The translations under genes were made by a program, and so were the position numbers. The notes beneath the pieces were generated by a model that was not told where the DNA came from, made no database searches, and saw only the letters and a program-made list of their open reading frames with translations. Shown here piece after piece: positions 55,001 through 63,085 of a DNA stretch of 64,000 nt (position 1 is the first letter of the stretch; each line of letters starts with the position of its first letter). The DNA is from Eubacteriaceae bacterium (GTDB taxonomy: Bacteria > Bacillota > Clostridia > Lachnospirales > Lachnospiraceae): the NCBI GenBank assembly GCA_910574895.1, contig CAJTDQ010000001.1, positions 558,001 through 622,000 on the forward strand, in the 5' to 3' direction.

Positions 55001-55975
55001 CTATTCTATAACATTTATGGGTGTTCCTGCAAGCCATTTTTTTAAATTTTCTGAAACGATTTTTATCAGCCTCGTTCTAGTCTCCACTGGAGCCCATGCA
55101 GCATGAGGAGTTATAATAATGTTTTTCGCTTTTAATAACTGACAATCAGACGTCATCGGCTCTTTATCAATAACATCCAAAGCTGCCCATCTTATGATAT
55201 TATTGTTTAGAGCCTCAAGTAAATCCCCCTCGTTTACTACACCTCCACGTGATGTATTAATAAACAGGCTGTCTTTTTTCATTTTTTTAAAAAATGCCAT
55301 ATCACACATCTCTTCAGAATCCTTATTTAACGGACAATGCACAGTAACTATATCAGAGTTTTCTAAAAGCGTATCAATATCAACAAACTGAATACTTTCC
55401 TTTAACTCTTTTGTTGTTCTATCTGTTTGTTTCAAAGCACTTCTGCTATATGCCAGTACATTCATTCCAAAAGCATTGGCTACTTGTGCTACTTTTCTTC
55501 CAATAGAACCATATCCTATGATACCTATTGTTTTTCCATAAAGTTCCTTCATTTCCATAAAGGGAGAAAACTTATTTGTATGGATCCATCCCTCTTCCTT
55601 TACAAAGTTATCATACCTGAAGATTGTGTTGTAATAATGAAGTATTAACGCAAACACATGCTGTGTTACCGCATCTGCGGAATAACTTCCCGCGTTACAT
55701 ACAGTGATATTTTTTTCTTTGGTATATTCTAAATCTACATTGTTATAACCGGTTGCAAAAAGTCCAATATATTTTAAATCTTTTGCATGGCAGAGATTCT
55801 CCCGATTCATTGGTGATTTATTGCATAATATAATATCTACATCTTTTATTCGTTCTGGTATTTCTTCATCTTTTGTAAAGGGATAGATTGTCACGTCTCC
55901 ATATTGGTCAAATATGGAAAAATCTATATCATTGTTAATTGTAAGAGTTTCGGCATCTAAAATAACTATTTTCAT
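55001..55975 (-). CDS. D-2-hydroxyacid dehydrogenase (glycerate dehydrogenase-like)
   Basis: A 324-residue NAD-dependent dehydrogenase. The nucleotide-binding motif is GIIGYGSIGRKVAQVANAFGM. The catalytic Arg is in NTSRGGVVNEGDL, the Glu in DVIDKEPM and the His in ITPHAAWAPVE. The PHAAWAP form is typical of glycerate/hydroxypyruvate-type enzymes, but the substrate is not fixed by sequence. I chose ATG at 55975 (MKIVILDAETL) after GGAGG; the longer frame runs into the GC-rich repeat. It is followed by a jelly-roll gene and preceded by repeats. Confidence 0.92.
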   Translation of the reverse strand: MKIVILDAETLTINNDIDFSIFDQYGDVTIYPFTKDEEIPERIKDVDIILCNKSPMNRENLCHAKDLKYIGLFATGYNNVDLEYTKEKNITVCNAGSYSADAVTQHVFALILHYYNTIFRYDNFVKEEGWIHTNKFSPFMEMKELYGKTIGIIGYGSIGRKVAQVANAFGMNVLAYSRSALKQTDRTTKELKESIQFVDIDTLLENSDIVTVHCPLNKDSEEMCDMAFFKKMKKDSLFINTSRGGVVNEGDLLEALNNNIIRWAALDVIDKEPMTSDCQLLKAKNIIITPHAAWAPVETRTRLIKIVSENLKKWLAGTPINVIE

Positions 55976-55990
55976 AAAACCTCCATTATA

Positions 55991-56137
55991 TAAGCCATGC
56001 GCGAAGCTCGACAACCTTCGGTTCTCTCGCTCGCAGGGCTGCGCCCTATAAAACTTTTCTCTATTTTTACTCTAAGCCATGCGCGAAGCTCGACAACCTT
56101 CGGTTCTCTCGCTCGCAGGGCTGCGCCCTATAAAACT
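55991..56137. repeat. Two direct 65-bp GC-rich repeats
   Basis: The unit beginning TAAGCCATGCGCGAAGCTCG and ending GCGCCCTATAAAACT occurs at 55991-56055 and 56073-56137, with no visible difference. It contains partial inverted repeats such as CGAAGCTCGACAACCTTCG and AGGGCTGCGCCCT. Its GC content is far above the surroundings. A reverse copy of its start (CATGGCTTA) appears near 56195. Confidence 0.88.
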
Positions 56138-56138
56138 C

Positions 56139-56185
56139 AAGAAAAGGAGATTCCTGAATGCAAGCATTCTGAATCTCCTTTTCTT
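56139..56185 (-). terminator. Terminator downstream of efp
   Basis: AAGAAAAGGAGATTC and GAATCTCCTTTTCTT are perfect 15-base arms with a smaller inner hairpin (AATGC/GCATT). It lies between the 65-bp repeats and the efp stop codon. Confidence 0.75.
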
Positions 56186-56199
56186 TCCTTTTGCATGGC

Positions 56200-56757
56200 T
56201 TAGACTCTCTTCGAATATTCGCCTGTTCTTGTATCTATTACAATTGTTTCGCCCTGTTCTACAAATAAAGGAACGTAAACTGTTGCACCAGTCTCTACGA
56301 TAGCCGGTTTCGTTGCATTGGTTGCTGTGTTTCCTTTGAATCCCGGTTCTGTCTCTGTAATCTGGAGTTCTACTGTAATCGGTGGTTCAATTGCAAAAAT
56401 ATCTCCCTTACAGGAACAAATCTTTACTGTCTCGTTCTCTTTTACGAATTTCAGTGACTCTCCTACCTTATCAGCACTGACTGCTATCTGGTCATATGTC
56501 TCACCATCCATAAAGTAATAAAGATCTCCATCGTTATATAAATACTGCATATCTTTTCTGTCAATATGTGCATTTTCAAACTTTTCTGTCGGTCTGAATG
56601 TTGTTTCTACAACACCACCACTCTTAATATCTTTTAATTTTGTTCTAACGAACGCTGCGCCTTTTCCTGGTTTTACATGCTGGAACTCGATAATCTGACA
56701 TATCTTTCCTTCATATTCGATTGTAATACCATTTTTGAAATCGCCTGCTGTTACCAT
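56200..56757 (-). CDS. efp: Translation elongation factor P
   Basis: A 185-residue three-domain factor that relieves ribosome stalling at polyproline stretches. The tip of domain I reads [14 protein letters not shown] with Lys32 at the modifiable position. The domain III signature includes [28 protein letters not shown]. Length and motifs are normal. AGGAGG precedes the ATG. The terminator and GC-rich repeats lie downstream. Firm assignment. Confidence 0.98.
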   Translation of the reverse strand: MVTAGDFKNGITIEYEGKICQIIEFQHVKPGKGAAFVRTKLKDIKSGGVVETTFRPTEKFENAHIDRKDMQYLYNDGDLYYFMDGETYDQIAVSADKVGESLKFVKENETVKICSCKGDIFAIEPPITVELQITETEPGFKGNTATNATKPAIVETGATVYVPLFVEQGETIVIDTRTGEYSKRV

Positions 56758-56837
56758 AATTTTTCCTCCTAAAAGTTCATCTGTGATAAATCACGCTTTT
56801 TTCATTATAAATTATATCCTGATTAATTTCAACTATT

Positions 56838-58073
56838 TTATATTTGAACTACTCCTAATTCTTCCAACTCTGTTATAATTTGATAACATGTCAGAATTCT
56901 GTCATTTGCATCTACGCTTATTTTCACATCCGCTACTGACTGGTAACGTGGTTCTCTTTTCTCCATCAGTTCTTTCACATGGCTAAGACTCATATCATTA
57001 TTGAGAATTGGACGGTGGGTATGATCTTTCACTCTGTCAAAAATCGTTTCCGGCGTAGCTGTGAGAAGTATAATTACCCCTCCTGCCTTTAAAATCTCTA
57101 CGTTCTCATCCCGCAAAACAGCACCGCCACCACAGGAAATAATCTTGCCGCTTTCTTGTGATATTTCTTGTAGTGCTTCTGTTTCCAGATTTCTGAAATA
57201 ATCTTCTCCTTCTTTTTCAAAAATATCACTGATACTTCTTCCCGACTTCTTTACAATATATTCATCTACATCAATTTCCTGAAAACCGGTTATCTTTGAC
57301 AATGCTTTTGATATGGTCGTTTTTCCTGTTCCCATAAAGCCAATCAATGCTATGTTGCCTTTTAATGTGCATCCTTCATTCACCTTTAATAGTTTTCTTG
57401 CCATATGTACATCTACCTGTCCCGGTGCTGATGCCTGAACACCAGCTGCAAATGTAACGCATGAACCGGTTTGTTCTGTACACACTCTGGTAACAGAACC
57501 TAACTCGCCCATGGACATTGTGATAATCGGTACGGCAATTATTTCACATAATTGCTTCGATATTTCCATAAACCTTTCTACATCATTTCTATCTTTTGGC
57601 ATAACTGCTATTTTACAAATATCAGCTCCTGCCTTTTCCATCGTTGTCATAATTTCAGTAATCTTAATATTCTCCGGAGTTTTGTCAAAATGATGATTCG
57701 AGCCGATAACTTTTGCTCCTTTTTTATGTATTCCTTCTATCATCTTATTTGCAATATCTAAATGTCCAATAATCTCTACATCTACATATTCACAAAATCC
57801 GGCTGCTGCATTACATAATTCTTTATACTCCAAATCTCCGATTTCACGTTCCCCGCCTTCATTTTTTGTACGAAACGTAAAAACCAATTCTATATCATCT
57901 ATAATTTTTTTAATGTCCTCTACAACACAGACAACGTTTTCCTTTCTTATATCTTCCAGATAATCTGCACGGAATTCTACCATATCCGGTTTCATTTCCG
58001 CTACTTTTGCTGCCTGCTCTATTACTTCTGTTTTTGTTTTTCCCATAATCGGAACACATACTTTTGTACTCAT
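56838..58073 (-). CDS. aroDK: Fused 3-dehydroquinate dehydratase (type I) - shikimate kinase
   Basis: A 411-residue bifunctional protein. Residues about 1-238 are type I dehydroquinate dehydratase, with EFRADYLED, the catalytic His in NHHFDKTP and the Schiff-base Lys in CKIAVMPKD. Residues about 240-411 are shikimate kinase, with Walker A GFMGTGKTT (245-253), DVDEYI, the shikimate-binding FRNLE and CGGGAV. It catalyses steps 3 and 5 of the shikimate pathway; step 4 (aroE) is encoded divergently next to it. Start ATG at 58073 has GGAGG upstream. The symbol is composite (aroD + aroK). Confidence 0.93.
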   Translation of the reverse strand: MSTKVCVPIMGKTKTEVIEQAAKVAEMKPDMVEFRADYLEDIRKENVVCVVEDIKKIIDDIELVFTFRTKNEGGEREIGDLEYKELCNAAAGFCEYVDVEIIGHLDIANKMIEGIHKKGAKVIGSNHHFDKTPENIKITEIMTTMEKAGADICKIAVMPKDRNDVERFMEISKQLCEIIAVPIITMSMGELGSVTRVCTEQTGSCVTFAAGVQASAPGQVDVHMARKLLKVNEGCTLKGNIALIGFMGTGKTTISKALSKITGFQEIDVDEYIVKKSGRSISDIFEKEGEDYFRNLETEALQEISQESGKIISCGGGAVLRDENVEILKAGGVIILLTATPETIFDRVKDHTHRPILNNDMSLSHVKELMEKREPRYQSVADVKISVDANDRILTCYQIITELEELGVVQI

Positions 58074-58219
58074 GAATACCTCCAATTTTTACAATATTTC
58101 AAGTATAGCCCCGCCTGTATTTTTAGTCAATGCGAAAGGTTTACTTTTTTGTAGAAAACTTTTATACTTGAAAAGGCAATTTAATAAAATATCATAATTT
58201 ATATACATGGAGGTACTTT

Positions 58220-59089
58220 ATGGGATGTATCAATGAAATTACAGGCCACACAAAACTAACAGGTCTTTTAGGCAGTCCTGTGGCGCATAGCAAATCACCT
58301 TTAATGCACAATGAATCATTCAGACAATTAGATCTTGACTATGTTTATTTGTGTTTTGATGTTCCTGAGAATGATTTAAAAACAGCTTTTGAAGGTTTAA
58401 AGAAATTAAATGTTTCAGGTTTTAACTGCACAATGCCTGACAAAACTCTTATCTGTCAGTTTCTGGATGAACTCTCACCTGCCGCTTCTATGATTGGCGC
58501 TGTTAATACTGTAGTAAATGAAAATGGAAAATTTATCGGTCACAATACCGACGGAATTGGATATATGCAGTCCGTAAAAGACGCAGGTTTCGATATTATC
58601 GGAGATACTATGACGTTGCTTGGTGCAGGCGGTGCTGCCTCCTCTATTTTTGTTCAGGCGGCAATTGATGGTGTCAAAAATATTAATGTATTCAGTATTA
58701 AAGACAAGTTCTGGGATAATGCTGAACGCATGGTAGAAATGGTTAATAAAAATACAAATTGTACTGCAAAACTGTTCGAATTAGGAAGTGATGCTGTATT
58801 AGCCGATGCCATTGCAGACAGTCAGATTCTTACCAATGCTACTTCTGTAGGTATGGCTCCAAACACAGATAACTGTATCATCAATGATAAGTCCATGCTG
58901 AGAGAAGATTTAATTGTATCTGATGTTATTTATAATCCTATGGAAACAAAACTATTAACAATGGCAAAAGAACAGGGCTGCCAGACTTTTAACGGTCTCT
59001 ACATGCTTTTATATCAGGGAGCCGAGGCATTTAAAATCTGGACCGGAAAAGAGATGCCGGTAGAACATATTAAAAAATTATATTTCTAA
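58220..59089 (+). CDS. aroE: Shikimate dehydrogenase
   Basis: A 289-residue NADP-type enzyme. The substrate site shows GSPVAHSKSPLMHN, the catalytic Lys in NCTMPDKT and Asp in HNTDGIGY. The nucleotide loop is LLGAGGAASSIF. It reduces 3-dehydroshikimate to shikimate, the step between the two reactions of the aroD-aroK fusion transcribed divergently. GGAGG precedes the ATG. The C-terminal motif GLYMLLYQGAEAFKIWTG is typical. Confidence 0.97.
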   Translation: MGCINEITGHTKLTGLLGSPVAHSKSPLMHNESFRQLDLDYVYLCFDVPENDLKTAFEGLKKLNVSGFNCTMPDKTLICQFLDELSPAASMIGAVNTVVNENGKFIGHNTDGIGYMQSVKDAGFDIIGDTMTLLGAGGAASSIFVQAAIDGVKNINVFSIKDKFWDNAERMVEMVNKNTNCTAKLFELGSDAVLADAIADSQILTNATSVGMAPNTDNCIINDKSMLREDLIVSDVIYNPMETKLLTMAKEQGCQTFNGLYMLLYQGAEAFKIWTGKEMPVEHIKKLYF

Positions 59090-59101
59090 TTTAAACCAAA
59101 T

Positions 59102-59145
59102 AAAAAGGACTAAATCCTGTTTCATGCAGGATATAGTCCTTTCTA
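59102..59145. terminator. Bidirectional terminator between aroE and yqeG
   Basis: AAAAAGGACTAAATCCTG and CAGGATATAGTCCTTT form a stable hairpin with A tract before and T-rich sequence after, serving the convergent genes on both sides. Confidence 0.8.
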
Positions 59146-59646
59146 TTACTTTTTATTTCTCTTCTTCCATATCCACAACACAAACTTTTCCGGAATTCGT
59201 TTTAAGACAATCTGTATCTCTTCTTTTGGATTAATCTTTTCTAACATAATAGAACGTATCCCTGTCCTGTTCGCCCCCCAGACATCCGTAAAAATCTGAT
59301 CGCCCAGAAACAGTGTTGTATTTTTATCTGTTCCCATAAGTTCCATTGCTCTGATATAATTTTTCCTGCTTGGCTTGTGTGCATCATATATGTACTTCGA
59401 CCTCACCTCTTCTGCAAATGGTTTTACTCTGGGTTCGTCATTATTAGATATCAGACAAGTATCCATACCTAAACCGTGTACTTTTTCAAATACTTTAATA
59501 ATATGCTCATCTGCCGGAAATCCATGAGGTACCAGTGTATTATCAATGTCTGAAATAATCCCACGAATTCCCTGCTTATAATATTTTTCAAAATCGACTT
59601 CATCAATCGACTTCAAATATTCGTCCGGATAAAATCTTTCCAGCAT
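59146..59646 (-). CDS. yqeG: YqeG-family HAD-IIIA phosphatase
   Basis: A 166-residue HAD-superfamily protein. Motif I is DIDNTLVPHG with the nucleophile Asp. Motif II is the Ser of CLISNNDE, the Lys lies in DAHKPSRKN and motif IV is FLGDQIFTDVWGANRTG. The N-terminal LERFYPDEYLKSI is typical of YqeG. Members include PGP-type phosphatases, but the bacterial role is poorly defined. It is encoded just upstream of the aroE terminator and downstream of nrdR. Confidence 0.9.
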   Translation of the reverse strand: MLERFYPDEYLKSIDEVDFEKYYKQGIRGIISDIDNTLVPHGFPADEHIIKVFEKVHGLGMDTCLISNNDEPRVKPFAEEVRSKYIYDAHKPSRKNYIRAMELMGTDKNTTLFLGDQIFTDVWGANRTGIRSIMLEKINPKEEIQIVLKRIPEKFVLWIWKKRNKK

Positions 59647-59672
59647 ACCGTCCTCCTTACCACCATATATAG

Positions 59673-60122
59673 TTATTTTAATAGCTTTGTTAACTCATCC
59701 ATAAATGTGTTTACATCTTTAAACTCTCTATATACTGAAGCAAATCTGACATATGCTACCTGATCTAGATTTTTTAATCTATCCATAACCAATTCTCCAA
59801 TAATTGTACTGGATATTTCTTTTTGTTCCATATTAAAAATCGAATTCTCAATATCCTCTACTGCCGACATAATTTGTTCGTAAGACACAGGCCTCTTATG
59901 ACAGGAGCGTAAAATTCCTGCCTCTATTTTCCCTCTGTCATATTGTTCTCTAATATTATCCTTTTTTATTACAATCAGTGGAATTGTCTCTACTTTCTCA
60001 TAAGTAGTAAATCTCTTTTTACATTTTTCACATTGTCTTCTACGTCTAATTGCGTTATTATCGTCTGCCGGTCTAGAATCAATTACTTTTATATTTTCCT
60101 CCCCACAATATGGACACTTCAT
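59673..60122 (-). CDS. nrdR: Transcriptional repressor NrdR
   Basis: A 149-residue repressor of ribonucleotide reductase genes that senses ATP/dATP. The N-terminal zinc ribbon has CPYC (Cys3, Cys6) and CEKC (Cys31, Cys34). The ATP-cone domain follows (about 47-140; IPLIVIKKDNIREQYDRGKI, DQVAYVRFASVYREF). Length is standard. Position between sporulation genes and yqeG is common in Clostridia. Firm assignment. Confidence 0.97.
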   Translation of the reverse strand: MKCPYCGEENIKVIDSRPADDNNAIRRRRQCEKCKKRFTTYEKVETIPLIVIKKDNIREQYDRGKIEAGILRSCHKRPVSYEQIMSAVEDIENSIFNMEQKEISSTIIGELVMDRLKNLDQVAYVRFASVYREFKDVNTFMDELTKLLK

Positions 60123-60208
60123 TCGTCTGCCTCCTACAATATATTGTCACTTTAGTTCACATAACATCATTATAAAGAAACAAACCACTTTGGTCAAGAT
60201 ATTTAACC

Positions 60209-60469
60209 TTATATTTTTATCTTATGCTTTACGTCTTTTTCATTTACTTTTACCAGAATAATATCCGGTCCCACCTGGACAATGCACTGAAACGGAATAA
60301 TAAATTCAAATTCACTGCAGATTAATCCACACCATTTACTTGGTCCCTGTACAATAATAGCTTTAATGCAGCCGGTACATATATCAAACTCTAAATCATG
60401 AACACAGCCTAAAATCCTGCAGTCACAACTGTTTATAACTTCTTTTCTTCTTAATTCTTCAATTCGCAT
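60209..60469 (-). CDS. ylmC: YlmC/YmxH-family sporulation-linked PRC-barrel protein
   Basis: An 86-residue PRC-barrel-like protein with MRIEELRRKEVINSCDCRIL at the start and an LEFDICTGCIKAIIV segment, as in the YlmC/YmxH family found next to sigG. The function is unknown, with a weak link to sporulation. I chose ATG at 60469 by family N-terminus. A GTG at 60499 in the same frame is possible, and neither start has a strong ribosome binding site. It follows sigG closely. Confidence 0.85.
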   Translation of the reverse strand: MRIEELRRKEVINSCDCRILGCVHDLEFDICTGCIKAIIVQGPSKWCGLICSEFEFIIPFQCIVQVGPDIILVKVNEKDVKHKIKI

Positions 60470-60506
60470 GTGAATACCATTTTTATTTATACTATTCACA
60501 GAATTC

Positions 60507-61283
60507 TTACTTGATATAATTTCTCATGCTTTTTATGGCATTTTTCTCTAAACGGCTCACCTGTGCCTGTGAGATTCCTATTTCGTCCGCAATTTCCATC
60601 TGTGTTTTCCCATTAAAAAATCTCATGTCTATAATTTTTCTTTCTCTTTCATTTAACCCGTCTAAAGCTTCTTTTAAAACAATATTTTCTACCCAGTTTT
60701 CTTCCTTATTCTTCTTATCACTAATCTGGTCCATTACATACAGAGTATCTCCTCCCTGGTCATATACCGGATCATATAAAGAAACCGGACTTTGTATCGC
60801 ATCTAAAGCGTAGATTACCTCATCTGTTGTGGCTCCAATGCTTTCTGCAATTTCACTGATTGTCGGCTCTCTGTTACTTGTTTTCATAATATTTTCTTTA
60901 CAGTATATTGCTTTATATGCAGTATCCTTAATAGAACGGCTTACCCTGATTGCCGCATTATCCCTTAAAAATCTTTTTAACTCTCCGGAAATCATAGGCA
61001 CCGCATAAGTTGAGAACTTTACATTCAACGTATCGTCAAAATTGTCGACTGCCTTTATCAACCCTATGCAGCCTATCTGAAACAAATCGTCCACGTTCTC
61101 ATTACTATTGGAAAATCTCTGTAATATGCTGAGAACCAATCTAAGATTTCCCCTAATATATTTTTCTCTTGCTTCCATGTTTCCCTTTTTTATTTCTTGA
61201 AACAATTCTTTCTTTTCTTTTTCTGTTAATAACGGTAATTTGGATGTATTCACACCACATATTTCCACTTTAAAAAGAGCCAT
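60507..61283 (-). CDS. sigG: Sporulation sigma factor SigG
   Basis: A 258-residue sigma-70 family factor that drives late forespore transcription. The N-terminus MALFKVEICGVNTSKLPLL carries the conserved anti-sigma contact region of SigG. Region 2 includes NVDDLFQIGCIGLIKAVDNFD and the RVSRSIKDTAYKA segment. Region 4 ends GISQAQVSRLEKNAI. ATG at 61283 follows AGGAAAG. It lies directly after sigE, the conserved spoIIGA-sigE-sigG order. A sigma-F-like promoter is seen upstream. Confidence 0.96.
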   Translation of the reverse strand: MALFKVEICGVNTSKLPLLTEKEKKELFQEIKKGNMEAREKYIRGNLRLVLSILQRFSNSNENVDDLFQIGCIGLIKAVDNFDDTLNVKFSTYAVPMISGELKRFLRDNAAIRVSRSIKDTAYKAIYCKENIMKTSNREPTISEIAESIGATTDEVIYALDAIQSPVSLYDPVYDQGGDTLYVMDQISDKKNKEENWVENIVLKEALDGLNERERKIIDMRFFNGKTQMEIADEIGISQAQVSRLEKNAIKSMRNYIK

Positions 61284-61317
61284 ATTCTTTCCTACTTTCC
61301 ATACTTTCTTCATAAAT

Positions 61318-61346
61318 ATGGTGTCCGAAATTCTGGCTCTTTATAC
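61318..61346 (-). promoter_or_regulatory. Putative sigma-F-type promoter of sigG
   Basis: On the minus strand GTATA (61346-61342) and GGACACCAT (61326-61318) are separated by 15 bases, resembling the GYWTA/GGnrAnAnT sigma-F pattern with two mismatches in the -10. It would start transcription about 30 bases before the sigG ATG. Regulation by SigF is known for sigG in Bacillus. Confidence 0.45.
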
Positions 61347-61372
61347 TTCATTCCTATTTATTTTTTGTTTTC

Positions 61373-62110
61373 TTATTCATATTTGACAATTTCCCTTTTT
61401 AATCGTTTAATTATCTTTTTTTCCAATCTTGATATGTATGATTGAGAAATTCCCAGACTGTCTGCTACTTCTTTCTGGGTCATCTCTTCTCCATCAACAT
61501 TATTTAAGCCGTATCGCATTTCAACGATTACCCGTTCTCTCTGATTTAATTTTTCAATTGCTTTATATAACAGTTTTTTCTCTACTTCACTTTCGATATC
61601 CTTTGAAATAATATCTTCCTCTGTTCCCAAAATATCAGACAAAAGCAATTCATTTCCATCCCAGTCTACATTTAACGGTTCATCTATTGAAACTTCCAGT
61701 TTTGTTTTATTATTCTTTCTTAAATACATTAAAATTTCATTTTCAATACATCTGGATGCATATGTTGCAAGTTTAATATTTTTTGTAGGATTAAATGTGT
61801 TAATTCCTTTGATCAGTCCTATCGAACCAATAGATATTAAATCCTCCACACCTACACCTGTATTATCAAATTTTTTTGCAATATATACTACAAGCCTTAA
61901 ATTATGCTCTATCAGTTTTGCCCTGCTGTCCTGATCATCATTTTCAATAATATTTTGGATACACAACGCCTCTTCATCACTCTCTAAAGGAGGTGGCAGA
62001 ACATCATTTCCTCCAATATAATAAATTTCTCCTTTTTTGGAATACAACATCCCTCTGATAAGTGAAAGATTTTTAAAACATAATTTTCTTAAATTAGTAA
62101 GATTAATCAA
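61373..62110 (-). CDS. sigE: Sporulation sigma factor SigE (pro-form)
   Basis: A 245-residue mother-cell sigma factor, made as a precursor. The first 25-30 residues form the pro-sequence, followed by [15 protein letters not shown], the region cleaved by SpoIIGA. Region 2 includes [21 protein letters not shown]. Region 4 ends [15 protein letters not shown] chose TTG at 62110, with AGGGGG 8 bases upstream, overlapping the spoIIGA end closely; an in-frame TTG at 62131 lacks a suitable site. It is located between spoIIGA and sigG, as expected. Confidence 0.95.
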   Translation of the reverse strand: MINLTNLRKLCFKNLSLIRGMLYSKKGEIYYIGGNDVLPPPLESDEEALCIQNIIENDDQDSRAKLIEHNLRLVVYIAKKFDNTGVGVEDLISIGSIGLIKGINTFNPTKNIKLATYASRCIENEILMYLRKNNKTKLEVSIDEPLNVDWDGNELLLSDILGTEEDIISKDIESEVEKKLLYKAIEKLNQRERVIVEMRYGLNNVDGEEMTQKEVADSLGISQSYISRLEKKIIKRLKREIVKYE

Positions 62111-62111
62111 A

Positions 62112-62882
62112 TTATTTTCCCCCTGACTCAAATAATTTTGGATGTAAGATCATTTGATATTCATTATTTTTACTTAACTTGCCTTCAAACACCCCAATCT
62201 CTGTATTATGATATTGTTTCCCACCTAATTCTATCTGTTCAACAATATAAGCTTCCATTAGCCCATTAGACTTTCCAACTGACTGGAAAGGTACATAAAT
62301 TTTTTTTTCGGTGTCTTCTATTAATGAATATAGAATATCTTTTTCTATAATGGACACTGGCTTGTTAGTAAGCGGGTCTGTAAGATGATTTCCTGTATCT
62401 TTCAAAGCCTTTACAGAGATTGATTTATTTTCTTCTGTTATTTTCACTATGTACCTGACGGACTCTTCCCCTATCATCTCCATCACTTTTTTTATACCGA
62501 CAATCATAATCCCACATGATATCAGTACAATGAACAAAACCTTCCACATATTATCATTCACATGAAAAATATTAATAATCCCATTCAGTAAAAATGTAAT
62601 TAAATAAATAAACAGCACTTTTTTAATATTTTCTTTTATACCGCTTTTTCCAAAAGCAATCCATACCATGATTTCAATCGCACCAATATATGTGACAAAT
62701 TCTCCAATCAACATAACATGTGGAACAAATAACACCATAACTGCATATAAACCACCAAAGAATGCTGATAGTATCAATCTGAATACTGATTTTTTTATTT
62801 TCAATACATTTTTCACAACAAACAGTACAGAAAAATCTAAGATAAAATTATAGAAAAAGTAAACATCTAAATATATGTATAT
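62112..62882 (-). CDS. spoIIGA: Sporulation sigma-E processing protease SpoIIGA, apparent ATA start
   Basis: A membrane aspartic protease that cleaves pro-SigE. The C-terminal half has the catalytic-like [12 protein letters not shown], and the N-terminal half has about five hydrophobic helices. The GTG at 62816 gives 234 residues and would cut off the first helix. The frame is open upstream to a TAG just before 62882, and these extra codons read [16 protein letters not shown] after an ATA, which matches the SpoIIGA N-terminus. The site AAGGGGTGAG lies at the right distance before that ATA. No ATG, GTG or TTG exists there. So the start is probably ATA at 62882 (mutation, sequencing error, or real non-canonical start). 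Confidence 0.8.
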   Translation of the reverse strand: MYIYLDVYFFYNFILDFSVLFVVKNVLKIKKSVFRLILSAFFGGLYAVMVLFVPHVMLIGEFVTYIGAIEIMVWIAFGKSGIKENIKKVLFIYLITFLLNGIINIFHVNDNMWKVLFIVLISCGIMIVGIKKVMEMIGEESVRYIVKITEENKSISVKALKDTGNHLTDPLTNKPVSIIEKDILYSLIEDTEKKIYVPFQSVGKSNGLMEAYIVEQIELGGKQYHNTEIGVFEGKLSKNNEYQMILHPKLFESGGK

Positions 62883-62903
62883 CTATCTCACCCCTTTTGA
62901 CAC

Positions 62904-62968
62904 ATTATATAATTTCATATAAAAAAAGTCTGTCGAAGAGAGAACGAGAAAGAAAAAAATTTTCGACA
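62904..62968 (-). promoter_or_regulatory. Spo0A-type promoter of the spoIIG operon
   Basis: On the minus strand a perfect 0A box TGTCGAA within TTTTGTCGAAAA lies at 62968-62962. A second box in inverted orientation (TTCGACA, 62937-62931) overlaps a -35-like TCGACA (62936-62931). The -10 TATAAT is at 62909-62904, leaving a 21-base spacer. An over-long spacer with 0A boxes at the -35 is the hallmark of Spo0A-activated spoIIG in Bacillus (22 bases there). Confidence 0.7.
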
Positions 62969-62999
62969 AAAGATAATTTGATATATTATCAATTCATAT

Positions 63000-63056
63000 A
63001 AAAAAATCGGCTGGATTTTAAAACAAAATAGTCAATTTGTTTCATAACCCAGCCGG
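63000..63056 (-). terminator. Terminator downstream of the partial gene at 63086
   Basis: On the minus strand CGGCTGGG and the later TCCAGCCG form a GC-rich stem with inner A/T pairing, followed by seven T. Confidence 0.85.
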
Positions 63057-63085
63057 TCATTTAAAAGTTTATATTACCATATTTT

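Noticed and set aside
55991-56137. Possible CRISPR array or small genes in the 65-bp repeats
   Set aside because: Only two copies with a 17-base gap and long GC-rich units; no spacers or cas genes. The short frames (MREARQPSVLSLAGL) are simply the repeat translated twice.
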